DNA of 64,000 nt, taken from NCBI RefSeq assembly GCF_900625095.1, contig NZ_LR130760.1:158300-222299 (forward strand), in the 5' to 3' direction. The DNA is from Acinetobacter ihumii. GTDB taxonomy: Bacteria > Pseudomonadota > Gammaproteobacteria > Pseudomonadales > Moraxellaceae. Of this stretch, positions 49,814 to 58,653 are shown one piece after another; position 1 is the first letter of the stretch; the number at the start of each line of letters is the position of its first letter. The notes under the pieces are model-generated. The model saw only the letters and a list, made by a program, of their open reading frames with translations. It made no database searches and had not been told where the DNA came from. The position numbers and the translations under genes are program-made.

Positions 49814-51041
49814 AACGTAATGCCTCAGCAGGTTGAATTTTGGCAGCGCGTAAAGCTGGGTAAATGGTTGCTAAAAAACTTAAAATCAAAGACACAGAGA
49901 CAATGAGCAGGACGTCCTGCCATCTTAAATAAGACGGTAAATAGTTAATAAAATAAGCATCAAACAAGTGCCAGCCGAATGCGGTATTTAACCAATCAAT
50001 CAGATTACTGATACTGGTTGCCATAATCACACCCAGAATCGCACCTGCTACTGTGCCAATCACCCCAATTACAGTGCCTTGCACCATAAAAATTTTGGTA
50101 ATGGTGGCAGGTGAAGCACCGAGTGTTCTTAAAATAGCGATATCGGACTTTTTATCAGTCACGACCATCACCAAAGATGACACGATATTAAATGCTGCGA
50201 CCAATACAATCAGGAAAAGTAGCAAGCTCACCATGGCTTTTTCCATTTGAATCGCGCTGAATAAGTTACCGTGCGTATAGGTCCAATCTGATGCATAAAA
50301 GTTCGGTGGCAAGGTTTTTACAATATCGTTCGCCACTTGAGGCGCTTGAAAAATATTATCTAGTTTCATGCGAATGCCTTGTGCGCCATCGGGTAAGCGT
50401 AACAAGGTTGATGCGTCATTCAAGGCGATATAGCCGATCATGGAATCAACTTCTGCACCGATACTAAAGATGCCGACGACTTTAAATCGCTTAAAACGTG
50501 GCACCACGCCTGCGGGTGATGGTGTTGCTTCAGGTAGAACCAGCGTAACATTGTCATTGAGTCCAAGGCCCAGCGCATCTGCCATTTGCTTACCCAATAC
50601 AATGCCAAACTCCCCTTTTTTTAGACCATCAATACTCCCAGCCACCATGTGGTTTTGAATGATGGACACTTTAGGTTCGTACTTGGGCTCGATCCCCGTT
50701 ACCATGATTCCAGCAACCTGACCGTGTGCAGTTAACATGCCTTGTAATTGCGTAAAAGGGGCAACACCCGTGACGTGCGGATGTTCTTCAATTTTTTTTG
50801 CAAGTTGCGGCCAATCTGTTAAAATTTGTGTTGAAGAAACAGTAGCTTGAGGTATCATTCCCAAGACACGGTTTTTCAACTCACGGTCAAAACCATTCAT
50901 GACTGATAGCACGGTAATCAGAACAGCAACACCGAGCGTGAGACCAATCATGGAAACCAATGCAATAAAAGAAATAAAGTGATTACTGCGTCGTGCGCGC
51001 GTGTATCTCAACCCGATATATAACGAGATTGGTTTAAACAT
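49806..51041 (-). CDS. lolC: Lipoprotein-releasing permease LolC/LolE type (LolF-like)
   Basis: 411-aa permease with an N-terminal transmembrane helix (about 22-45), a large periplasmic MacB-like domain (about 50-265) and three C-terminal helices (about 270-400). The N-terminus SLYIGLRYTRARRSNHFISFIAL is typical of LolC/E. Only one such permease gene adjoins lolD. Some gammaproteobacteria, reportedly including Acinetobacter, use a single LolF homodimer in place of LolC-LolE, which would explain this. It diverges from the PilZ gene, with only 26 nt between the two start codons. Confidence 0.9.
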   Translation of the reverse strand: MFKPISLYIGLRYTRARRSNHFISFIALVSMIGLTLGVAVLITVLSVMNGFDRELKNRVLGMIPQATVSSTQILTDWPQLAKKIEEHPHVTGVAPFTQLQGMLTAHGQVAGIMVTGIEPKYEPKVSIIQNHMVAGSIDGLKKGEFGIVLGKQMADALGLGLNDNVTLVLPEATPSPAGVVPRFKRFKVVGIFSIGAEVDSMIGYIALNDASTLLRLPDGAQGIRMKLDNIFQAPQVANDIVKTLPPNFYASDWTYTHGNLFSAIQMEKAMVSLLLFLIVLVAAFNIVSSLVMVVTDKKSDIAILRTLGASPATITKIFMVQGTVIGVIGTVAGAILGVIMATSISNLIDWLNTAFGWHLFDAYFINYLPSYLRWQDVLLIVSVSLILSFLATIYPALRAAKIQPAEALRYE

Positions 51042-51067
51042 ACCATCTAATCCGAGGTAATTTCATT

Positions 51068-51634
51068 ATGGAAAGTTCACAGCATTCCAGTGGTATAACT
51101 GAACGCCGTGTCATGTCTCGCATAGATGCTGCATTAAGAATCAACTATCAGGTAATTTCTGAGGCGGTTGCTCTTAATGATCCTTACGATCCAAATTTTG
51201 TTTTGCCGCGCTATTTTCTACTACTTGCAGAATTAGATCAAATTGATCATGCATTTAGCTACGAATTAGAACAATTAAATCAAAAAGATCAACAAATTGC
51301 TCGAATCTTATCTTTATTTAATCAAAAATTGAATTTAATTACAGGTTCTTTGTACGACTCCATTGTACAAACCTTGCTGCCTATTCCTGAACAAGTCAAT
51401 GTCTCAGAAAGCGGTCTCAGCTTTTATAGCCCCAATGCACTTAAAGAAGGTACATATATCCATATCACACTCAGCCACCCTGAAAACTATTTTCATATTG
51501 CAGTTACTGCCCAAGTGGTCTATAGCCATGAAGAAGAAGATCATCGTTTTAGAACAGGTGTTTATTTTATTACTTTGCATCCACATGACCGCGTGAAACT
51601 TGCAGAGTGCATTGCTGCGGGACAAATTGAATAA
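51068..51634 (+). CDS. PilZ-domain-like protein
   Basis: 188-aa cytoplasmic protein. The N-terminal TERRVMSRIDAALRINYQ and the C-terminal half VNVSESGLSFYSPNALKEGTYIHI resemble the two parts of a PilZ domain (Arg-rich loop, then D/NxSxxG). In such domains the RxxxR and (D/N)xSxxG motifs bind cyclic di-GMP; here RRVMSR and NVSESG fit. Between them is a helical insert (about 45-110). GAGGT precedes the ATG. Its output is unknown. It diverges from lolC with very short spacing. Confidence 0.72.
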   Translation: MESSQHSSGITERRVMSRIDAALRINYQVISEAVALNDPYDPNFVLPRYFLLLAELDQIDHAFSYELEQLNQKDQQIARILSLFNQKLNLITGSLYDSIVQTLLPIPEQVNVSESGLSFYSPNALKEGTYIHITLSHPENYFHIAVTAQVVYSHEEEDHRFRTGVYFITLHPHDRVKLAECIAAGQIE

Positions 51635-51674
51635 TTATTCTAAGTTACGGCATGGGGCTGCCAGCTTACACCAT

Positions 51675-52595
51675 TTATTGGTCTATACTGGACTGTCGAA
51701 GGTGGGCCTGTAAACGACGGCTGGCCTGCAAATCTTTGTAAAAATATAAAAACAAACCCGTCAAAATGATGGCTGCCCCCAATACCCCAAAAATGGATAA
51801 CGTTTCATGATTGACCCATACGCCAATCAACATTGCCAATAAAGGAGTCATGACATTGGTTAAAGATAATGTCGTCGCCTTGATATTACGCACCAATTTA
51901 AAATAACAAAACATGGCAATCAGTGATGCCATCACCACGGTATAAATTAAAGCAAGCAGCGATTTGGTGTCTGGAATATGGGTCGGTGCATATTGCCAAA
52001 TCCATGGCATCAAACATATTGCGCCCAACGCAGAAACTAAAATTGACCCCGTTGCCTGTGCCATTGGTTCAATATCTGCATTGACTTTTTTCACCCAAAA
52101 GATCGATAAGCAATAAGTAAACACACTGATCAGCATCAGCCCTATTCCAACTGGATGAATATTCTGTGCTGAACCTGCAAAACAAATTAAGGCGAGTCCT
52201 GACACCGCCACCAACATGCCAAGCCATTGCAATCTTTTTAAACGTTGATTCAGCGCAAAATGTGCCATCAAGCCTGCAATAATCGGGGCAAGACCAAACA
52301 TCAACGCAATAACACCCGAACTCAAATATTGGGTCGCGATATAGGTAAAAATTTGCGAACCAATTAAACTTAAAGAGCCTGCCACATAACTTTGTAATGC
52401 GGTTTTATGGATAGGAAATTTAACTTTTAAGATCAGCAACAGTAAAGCCGCAATAGGCAAAGCAATAAAAAAACGCAATGACATTGCCCAAAGAATATAA
52501 ATATCCGACACACTCCACACAATTGCCAGTGGCGTGGTAGCCCAGATAAATACCAGTACAACATAGGTTAAAACAATGTTGTTTTTAGAAGGCAT
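51675..52595 (-). CDS. EamA/DMT family transporter
   Basis: 306-aa protein with about ten membrane helices in two EamA repeats: VFIWATTPLAIVWSVSD at the start and RLKRLQWLGMLVAVSGLALI before the second half. It is an inner-membrane exporter or permease of unknown substrate. The UPF0178 gene ends 9 nt upstream on the same strand, so the two may be co-transcribed. No regulator adjoins it, unlike the DMT gene at 31819. Confidence 0.87.
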   Translation of the reverse strand: MPSKNNIVLTYVVLVFIWATTPLAIVWSVSDIYILWAMSLRFFIALPIAALLLLILKVKFPIHKTALQSYVAGSLSLIGSQIFTYIATQYLSSGVIALMFGLAPIIAGLMAHFALNQRLKRLQWLGMLVAVSGLALICFAGSAQNIHPVGIGLMLISVFTYCLSIFWVKKVNADIEPMAQATGSILVSALGAICLMPWIWQYAPTHIPDTKSLLALIYTVVMASLIAMFCYFKLVRNIKATTLSLTNVMTPLLAMLIGVWVNHETLSIFGVLGAAIILTGLFLYFYKDLQASRRLQAHLRQSSIDQ

Positions 52596-52604
52596 TATTT
52601 ATAC

Positions 52605-53081
52605 TCATGCGGTTTTTCTTTTTTGTTTTAAAATCGTTTGATCAAGCGCGCTGGAAAATTCACGTTTATCACGTTCCGAGATTGGCGGAGGCCCTCCCGT
52701 TTGTACACCTGCACCACGTAAAGTGTCCATAAAATCACGTAAATGCAAACGCGCTTTGACATTGGCAACTGTATAAATTTCCCCGCGTGGATGAATCGCA
52801 ATTCCTCCTTTTTCAATCACTTGCGCTGCCAATGGAATATCCTGCGTAATGACAATGTCATGCTCATGCATACGTTCAACAATTTCCTGATCTGCCTGAT
52901 CAGCACCGCTCATGACTTGAATGGATTTAATTCGAACAGAAGGTGTAATTCCCACATTTTGATTTGCAACAAAGATCACGTCCAATTGATAACGATCTGA
53001 AGCACGTAAAATCACTTCACGTAAAATTTTCGGTAATGCATCTGCATCCACCCACAATTTGAATGGCAACACCAAAATCAC
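52605..53081 (-). CDS. YaiI/YqxD family (UPF0178) protein
   Basis: 158-aa protein of the conserved UPF0178 family. [39 protein letters not shown] and HPRGEIYT are the diagnostic segments, with Asp residues arranged as in PIN-like nucleases; no activity is established. The start is ambiguous: GTG 53081 and TTG 53069 (giving [11 protein letters not shown], the usual family beginning) are both in frame and neither has a strong ribosome binding site. The DMT transporter follows directly. Confidence 0.85.
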   Translation of the reverse strand: MILVLPFKLWVDADALPKILREVILRASDRYQLDVIFVANQNVGITPSVRIKSIQVMSGADQADQEIVERMHEHDIVITQDIPLAAQVIEKGGIAIHPRGEIYTVANVKARLHLRDFMDTLRGAGVQTGGPPPISERDKREFSSALDQTILKQKRKTA

Positions 53082-53436
53082 TCTTGCACAAATAAATGCA
53101 ATTTTAGCAGATTCAAGCCAACACGCGCAGCGGATTCGTTCGAGTTTGGAAGTCGCCAGATCAATTTGAGCGAATATTATGTTTACCCCTAGATCTCATG
53201 CTTTTTCTTACATCGCTCTTGTTTAAGAGAACTAGCTGAAGTGATTAAAGGCGAGTGACTGATGTTCAATACGAACTTAAAACCATCATTCCTGCTTCTT
53301 TTAAAATAGGCTAAACCTGTAAAATGCATGATTTTTTTATGGAATATTTTTACATAATTATCGTGTCAGACTTGAAAAAATCAGGATATGCTCGATTAAA
53401 TACAACAAGTGATCCATTTTTTTATTTGCAGCCTAT
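53082..53436. other. Intergenic region upstream of the 312-aa hypothetical
   Basis: 355 nt with no supported ORF. A possible promoter for the plus-strand gene is TTGAAA (53372-53377), an 18-nt spacer and TTAAAT (53396-53401). No repeat or RNA structure stands out. Confidence 0.35.
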
Positions 53437-54375
53437 ATGAAAAATCAAAACAGCCCTGACATCGTGATGATCGAAGAACATAATTTTGGCAGTCATGCGC
53501 AGCATTGGAACCTACTGTCAGCACAACCCGAACAAGATGTACCCAAATGGCTGGGGATGGCACTCGATAGCCCAGTCATGCCGATGGGTATTTGCGAATG
53601 TGAAGATGACATGGATCAGGCTTTTTGGCTTATTCAAGGGCCAGAAAAATCCCCTATTCAACTGAATCAAATTATTCATGTTGAACAGAATAAACCCAAA
53701 GCATTAAAAACAGCATTTCCGAGTTTTGAAGGGCCCTATAAATTTAATGCGACGATTGATCGAATTATTACCTCCAATTCTGACACACAGGCAGTGTTAC
53801 AGTTAAAGGTAAATGCCAATACCATTATTTATGCTTTTGACAGCCTATATAGTGTCAATCATGGACATTATCAAAAAGATCAAATTTATCAGGTTCAACT
53901 CAACGCTTGGGCCTATGAATTAGAAACTGTTGCAGACAATGAAACCATTGTCGTCGACGATCCAGCTTCAATTAAACATCATCGCGCTTTAAATGCCATT
54001 TTGGCAGAGCATAATGGTGTTGCTCCAGAAAACTTACAAGAACTGATTAATGCTTGGCAACCTCAAACTCCTGAAGATGAAGAACCTGTTACCGTTGATT
54101 TTTCAAAAATGGTGGCCTATTTATATGGCGAGACAATCGGACAAGAAGATGAAGCATGGTTTCAGGGAAATATTGTAGGTAAAACCTCAATGCGATTTAT
54201 GGAGCAGGATTACACACTTTATGATGTCACGCTGGTTTTAGAAGATAATCTTCCTGCCACATTAATTCGTATTGCAACGAAGGATGATTTGTATAAAAAC
54301 TTTGAAATTGGTCAGTATATTCGTGGTAACCTCTGGATTCAGGTGAATATTTATGCTAAAAATACCAATAATTAA
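53437..54375 (+). CDS. Hypothetical protein (312 aa)
   Basis: I do not recognise this family. The protein is acidic, soluble, has no signal peptide or membrane segment, and looks like two beta-rich halves. Residues about 80-170 (NQIIHVEQNKPKALKTAFPSFEGPYKF onward) and about 220-312 (KMVAYLYGETIGQEDEAWFQGN onward) both contain short strand patterns ending in small-barrel-like turns. They are joined by a helical segment (HHRALNAILAEHNGVAPENLQELINAW). A 49-aa membrane ORF follows 36 nt downstream on the same strand. Base composition matches the neighbours, so it is probably a native conserved gene. Confidence 0.7.
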   Translation: MKNQNSPDIVMIEEHNFGSHAQHWNLLSAQPEQDVPKWLGMALDSPVMPMGICECEDDMDQAFWLIQGPEKSPIQLNQIIHVEQNKPKALKTAFPSFEGPYKFNATIDRIITSNSDTQAVLQLKVNANTIIYAFDSLYSVNHGHYQKDQIYQVQLNAWAYELETVADNETIVVDDPASIKHHRALNAILAEHNGVAPENLQELINAWQPQTPEDEEPVTVDFSKMVAYLYGETIGQEDEAWFQGNIVGKTSMRFMEQDYTLYDVTLVLEDNLPATLIRIATKDDLYKNFEIGQYIRGNLWIQVNIYAKNTNN

Positions 54376-54411
54376 TATATTTTCACAATAATTTAATTAT
54401 TAGGTTTATTA

Positions 54412-54561
54412 ATGAAAATTATTCGAGAACAACAAAACTACAGTCTGATTGATTTTAGTGGTCAACGCATTAAGTTGGATAAAGCCGCTTTTTGTTTTTT
54501 TGTTCTCGGAATGTTTATTGCTGCCATGATCATTTACCATTTTGGCTTATTAAGCGTTTAA
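54412..54561 (+). CDS. Small hypothetical membrane protein (49 aa)
   Basis: ATG 54412 to TAA 54561. The N-terminal half is polar (MKIIREQQNYSLIDFSGQRIK) and the C-terminal half is one transmembrane helix (CFFVLGMFIAAMIIYHFGLL). It lies 36 nt after the 312-aa gene and just before a strong terminator, consistent with a two-gene transcript. The ribosome binding site is weak (TAGG at about 10 nt). Function is unknown. Confidence 0.6.
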   Translation: MKIIREQQNYSLIDFSGQRIKLDKAAFCFFVLGMFIAAMIIYHFGLLSV

Positions 54562-54583
54562 TTTTCAAAATTTTATAAATGAT

Positions 54584-54615
54584 AAAAAAAGCCCTCTTAT
54601 GTTTGAGGGCTTTTT
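54584..54615. terminator. Bidirectional terminator between the small ORF and serC
   Basis: A run, GCCCTC/GAGGGC stem with an 8-nt loop, T run; it lies between convergent transcripts. Confidence 0.87.
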
Positions 54616-54630
54616 CATGTGGTGATCAAT

Positions 54631-55710
54631 TTAACCGTTACGTTTGACAAAATCCTGCATAAAGTTAACCAATGCCTGCACCCCTTCAAGTGGTACAGCA
54701 TTGTAAATACTCGCACGCATGCCTCCCACAGAACGGTGTCCTGCCAGATTAAGCAAATGATTGTCTTCAGCTTCTTTCAGGAATAATTTTTCCAAAGCTT
54801 CATCGGCCAATGTAAAAGGTACATTCATGATGGAGCGGTTTTGAATGGCAATCGGATTATTATAAAAATCGCTGGCATCAATATAACCATACAGCAATTT
54901 GGCTTTTTCAAGATTGACTTGATGAATAGCATCTACCCCACCCTGCTCAAGTAACCATTCAAAAACCAAACCTGACAAATACCATGAATAAGTTGCAGGT
55001 GTATTGACCATCGAATCATTTTTAGCTTGCGCAGAATATTTTAAAATACTCGGAATATCTGAACGTTCCTGATCAAGTAAATCGTCACGTACAATGACAA
55101 TGGTAAGACCTGCTGGACCAATATTTTTTTGAGCACCCGCATAAATCAAACCAAACTTGGAAACATCCAGCGGCGCAGATAAAATGCTTGAAGATAGGTC
55201 AGATACTAAAGGTGCATCAACTTGAGGAATACCTGAAAATTGAAGCCCACCAATGGTTTCATTATCAGCATAATGCACGTATGCAGCATCTTTAGACAAA
55301 TTCCATTGGCTTTGATCTGTAATTGCAAGTTTACTCTCAATAGAGGTTCCTGCTTCAACAACGTTAATCTCGCCATAACGTTGCGCTTCTTTTAACGCTT
55401 TTTCAGACCAGATACCCGTGTGAATATAGTCAGCTTTAGGATTTTTACCCAATAAATTCAGTGGAATTGCAGAAAATTGAAGAGACGCACCACCTTGTAA
55501 AAATAAAACCTGATAATTTTCAGGAATATTCATAAGTTTGCGTAAATCAGCTTCCGCTTTTTCCGCAACCGCGACATAATCTTTACTGCGATGACTCATT
55601 TCCATGATGGAAAGACCTTTGCCCTGCCAATCCAATAACTCAGCTTGAGCTTTTTCTAAAACGGCAGTGGGTAATGCAGCAGGGCCAGCACAGAAATTGT
55701 ACGCGCGCAT
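54631..55710 (-). CDS. serC: Phosphoserine aminotransferase
   Basis: 359-aa PLP enzyme of serine (and pyridoxine) synthesis, converting 3-phosphohydroxypyruvate to phosphoserine with glutamate. It begins MRAYNFCAGPAALP from ATG 55710, with AAGGA upstream. The longer frame to 55803 is rejected. The PLP Lys is in IYAGAQKNIGPAGLT near residue 196, and GHRSVGGMRASIYNA near the C-terminus is the phosphate-binding signature. It is monocistronic. Confidence 0.94.
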   Translation of the reverse strand: MRAYNFCAGPAALPTAVLEKAQAELLDWQGKGLSIMEMSHRSKDYVAVAEKAEADLRKLMNIPENYQVLFLQGGASLQFSAIPLNLLGKNPKADYIHTGIWSEKALKEAQRYGEINVVEAGTSIESKLAITDQSQWNLSKDAAYVHYADNETIGGLQFSGIPQVDAPLVSDLSSSILSAPLDVSKFGLIYAGAQKNIGPAGLTIVIVRDDLLDQERSDIPSILKYSAQAKNDSMVNTPATYSWYLSGLVFEWLLEQGGVDAIHQVNLEKAKLLYGYIDASDFYNNPIAIQNRSIMNVPFTLADEALEKLFLKEAEDNHLLNLAGHRSVGGMRASIYNAVPLEGVQALVNFMQDFVKRNG

Positions 55711-56026
55711 GATTTTTCCTTGGTTAGAGTGAAACAAAACTGAATTGTGGCATTTAACCATATCTTGAGGTTTCGTGCAGTAATTGAACGCATAAATATG
55801 CAATATTCACTGCAATTCGTCGTGATATTAAGTAGCAAAATCCTTGTTTTCGGCTAAGATAAAATCTTGTTATGTCCAAAGCCAATTTCAATCATGGGCT
55901 GTGCAAGCTTTATGGTTTATTCTTGGCTTATGAACAACTGATATACAAATGTATTGTAAACAATTCAATAACTTATTTTTATAAACAATCGATTAAACTA
56001 ACTGAAAATATTACAAGTTGTGCACT
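55711..56026. other. Divergent intergenic region serC / tolC
   Basis: 316 nt carrying the two divergent promoters. AT-rich near 55930-56010 with repeated AAACAAT strings; no operator or promoter box could be assigned with confidence. Confidence 0.35.
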
Positions 56027-57526
56027 ATGAAATTTAGACGTCAGGTTTTAAAAACAAGACCAACCTTTTTGACGCAAGTTTTAATCAAGGTAACGGCAGT
56101 CGGGTTAGGTTTTACAGTATCATCTCAAATGCTTTATGCACAGAGCTTTAGCTATGCTCAAGCAGAACAGCAGATTTTAGAAAACTCTTATACATCGCAA
56201 GCGAATACTGCTTTACAAGATTCAGCAAAGCTGGATGCTGAAGCAGTCAAAGGACTTGGTTTGCCTCGAATTGACTTCAATGTCCGTGCCTATAAATTTC
56301 ATAGTGAAGCAGACGTTCCCTTAAATTCATTTAAACAAGGCATCGAAAATGCATTGAATGAAAAACTGGATGATCAACTCAATCAGTGGCAGAACGTCAT
56401 TCCACCCAATATTATTACCGATATTGAAAATGGTATGGGCAGCGTGATTCAGGATGGGGTCAATATGGTCCCCAATTATGCCAATTTGACTTTACAAGAT
56501 GAACAAATTCGTTCTTCTATTTCGATGGTTATGCCTATTTATACGGGGGGTTTACTTAAATCGACCAAACAAATTGCAGCGATTCAATCTCAACGCTCAG
56601 AGCTCAATACTGAACAGCAGCAAGACGTTCAACGTTTTGAAATAATTCAGGCTTACTTTAATGTGCAATTACAACAACAGTTACTCAAATCGAGTCAGTT
56701 TAATTTCAATGCCATGCAACGTCATCTGGAAAATGCCCTAAAACTTGAGAAACAGGGATTTTTGAGCAAAGGACAGCGTATGCAATTTGAAGTAGCCAGA
56801 AATAATGCGCAGCGTTTACTGCAAAATGCGCAGGCAGGCTTACAGAGTAGTCAGTTTCAGTTAAATAATCTTTTGAGAACAGCCCAAGTCAACCAACTGA
56901 CGACACCATTATTTATCAATAAGTCCCAAACTCAATCCCTTGATACACTCATGGCAACTTATCCTGAGCAGTCGAGTCTGGTGCGTAAAATGCAAATGGA
57001 CACTCAAATTGCCAATGAAAATGTCCGTGCACAACAAGCCGCTAAAAAACCGAATCTGTTTGCCTTTGGAGAATATAGTCTGGATGATAAAGAAAACTGG
57101 ATTGTCGGAATTGCCGCCCGTTACAACTTATTTTCAGGCATAGATAAAAGCAAAAGTATTCATTCGGCAGAACTAAAACGCTATGCAACTGAATTACTGA
57201 CCGCCAGAACGAAACAAGAAATTGAAAATGTCATGAATAAATCATTTAGTGAATTAAACTCAGCACAGCAAACGCATGCCTTACTTTTACAGAATCAAAA
57301 AGCGGCACAAGAAAATCTGCGTATTCAGGAATTGTCCTTTAAAGAAGACATGGGCACAGCAACACAAGTGATTGATGCACAAAATGCCTTAAATGCCTTA
57401 GATACTGAAATGGCACTGAATGCTTATAAATATATTTTATCACTGGCGACTTTGTTACAAAGTCATGGCTCGATTTCAAATTTTAAAGCCTATGTCAATC
57501 AGCCAAATACTGACTACATTCGTTAA
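56027..57526 (+). CDS. TolC-family outer membrane efflux protein
   Basis: 499-aa outer membrane factor. The signal region ends near SQMLYA (residue about 38), followed by two long helical hairpin repeats of the TolC fold. The repeat markers are seen in QRFEIIQAYFNVQLQQQLL and, in the second half, LRIQELSFKEDMGTATQVIDAQNAL. It forms the exit duct for a tripartite exporter. It starts at ATG 56027; the TTG at 56018 is an alternative. It is the first gene of a four-gene operon with HlyD and two ABC-2 permeases, gaps of 10, 1 and 4 nt. Confidence 0.9.
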   Translation: MKFRRQVLKTRPTFLTQVLIKVTAVGLGFTVSSQMLYAQSFSYAQAEQQILENSYTSQANTALQDSAKLDAEAVKGLGLPRIDFNVRAYKFHSEADVPLNSFKQGIENALNEKLDDQLNQWQNVIPPNIITDIENGMGSVIQDGVNMVPNYANLTLQDEQIRSSISMVMPIYTGGLLKSTKQIAAIQSQRSELNTEQQQDVQRFEIIQAYFNVQLQQQLLKSSQFNFNAMQRHLENALKLEKQGFLSKGQRMQFEVARNNAQRLLQNAQAGLQSSQFQLNNLLRTAQVNQLTTPLFINKSQTQSLDTLMATYPEQSSLVRKMQMDTQIANENVRAQQAAKKPNLFAFGEYSLDDKENWIVGIAARYNLFSGIDKSKSIHSAELKRYATELLTARTKQEIENVMNKSFSELNSAQQTHALLLQNQKAAQENLRIQELSFKEDMGTATQVIDAQNALNALDTEMALNAYKYILSLATLLQSHGSISNFKAYVNQPNTDYIR

Positions 57527-57536
57527 AGGAGAGGAC

Positions 57537-58652
57537 ATGATGAATCCAGATCAACCATCATCTGATACTCAACATTCAGATTCCTCTTCTGATGCTGAAA
57601 ACAATCCAACACAGACGAATCAATCGACACAGGGACAGCAGTCAAATCAGCCTGAACAATCTAAAAATAAAGGCATCCTTAAAGTTGTGATTGCCATCAT
57701 TGTATTGGTTCTGCTTGGACTGATAGCTTACGGTCTTTGGAAAGCGTATCAACCCAAACAAGTTGAATTACAAGGTCGCGTTGAAGCTGAAACCTTGCAT
57801 ATTAGTACTAAACTACCAAGTCGTATTGAGCAAATTTATGTCAGTGAAGGTCAACACGTTAAAAAAGGACAAGAGCTGGTACTTTTAGTCAGCCCAGAAA
57901 TTCAGGCTAAAAAACAACAGGCACAGGCTGCTTTACAATCGGCGCAAGCTTTGCAGTCGACAGCAGAACGTGGATCTCAGGAAGAAAATATTGATACGCT
58001 ATATGCCAACTGGAAAAGTGTACAGGCGCAAGCTGAACTGGCAAGCAAGACCTATCAACGTGGTGCGGTTCTTTATGGTGAAGGTGTAATTTCCCGTCAG
58101 CGTCGCGACGAAATGTACGCAGCACAACAATCTGCCAGACAACTCAGTGAAGCAGCTTACCAGCAATATGCTCGTGCCAAACGCGGCAGTACACCGCAAC
58201 AAAAATCCATGGCGGATGCGCAAGTCGACATTGCCAAAGCAGCCTTGGCTGAAGCGAATGCATTGGAAGGCGAAACCAAACTATACTCCCCTGTCAATGG
58301 AACGGTCTCTAAAACCTATGGAAAGCCATCGGAACTTGTTGCCACAGCAGTTCCTGTGGTCAGTATTTTGGAAGACGATGAACTTTGGGTGAGTTTAAAT
58401 GTTCGTGAAGACCAATATCGTTCTGTTTATCAAGCAAAAACGTTGAAAGGTTATATCCCCGCGCTGGATAAATCAGTTGAATTTAAAGTCAAAAATATAG
58501 ATGCCGAGGGAGAATTTGCCACGATTAAAACCACGCGACAAACAGGTGGCTATGATATTCGCAGTTTTAAATTGCATTTAGTGCCTGCACAAGCTGTGCA
58601 AGACTTAAAAGTCGGGATGAGCGTTTTGTTTAAAGTGACTGAGGTCAAATAA
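57537..58652 (+). CDS. HlyD/YhiI-type periplasmic adaptor
   Basis: 371-aa membrane fusion protein. A Ser/Gln/Asn-rich cytoplasmic N-tail (about 1-45) precedes one transmembrane helix (GILKVVIAIIVLVLLGLIAYGLW). Then come the first lipoyl half (RIEQIYVSEGQHVKKGQEL), a coiled-coil hairpin (about 130-235), the second lipoyl half (LYSPVNGTVSKTYGKPSELV) and a beta-barrel. AAAGGAGAGG lies directly before ATG 57537, which decides the start over the longer frame. It should link the permeases to the TolC-type duct. Confidence 0.9.
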   Translation: MMNPDQPSSDTQHSDSSSDAENNPTQTNQSTQGQQSNQPEQSKNKGILKVVIAIIVLVLLGLIAYGLWKAYQPKQVELQGRVEAETLHISTKLPSRIEQIYVSEGQHVKKGQELVLLVSPEIQAKKQQAQAALQSAQALQSTAERGSQEENIDTLYANWKSVQAQAELASKTYQRGAVLYGEGVISRQRRDEMYAAQQSARQLSEAAYQQYARAKRGSTPQQKSMADAQVDIAKAALAEANALEGETKLYSPVNGTVSKTYGKPSELVATAVPVVSILEDDELWVSLNVREDQYRSVYQAKTLKGYIPALDKSVEFKVKNIDAEGEFATIKTTRQTGGYDIRSFKLHLVPAQAVQDLKVGMSVLFKVTEVK

Positions 58653-58653
58653 C

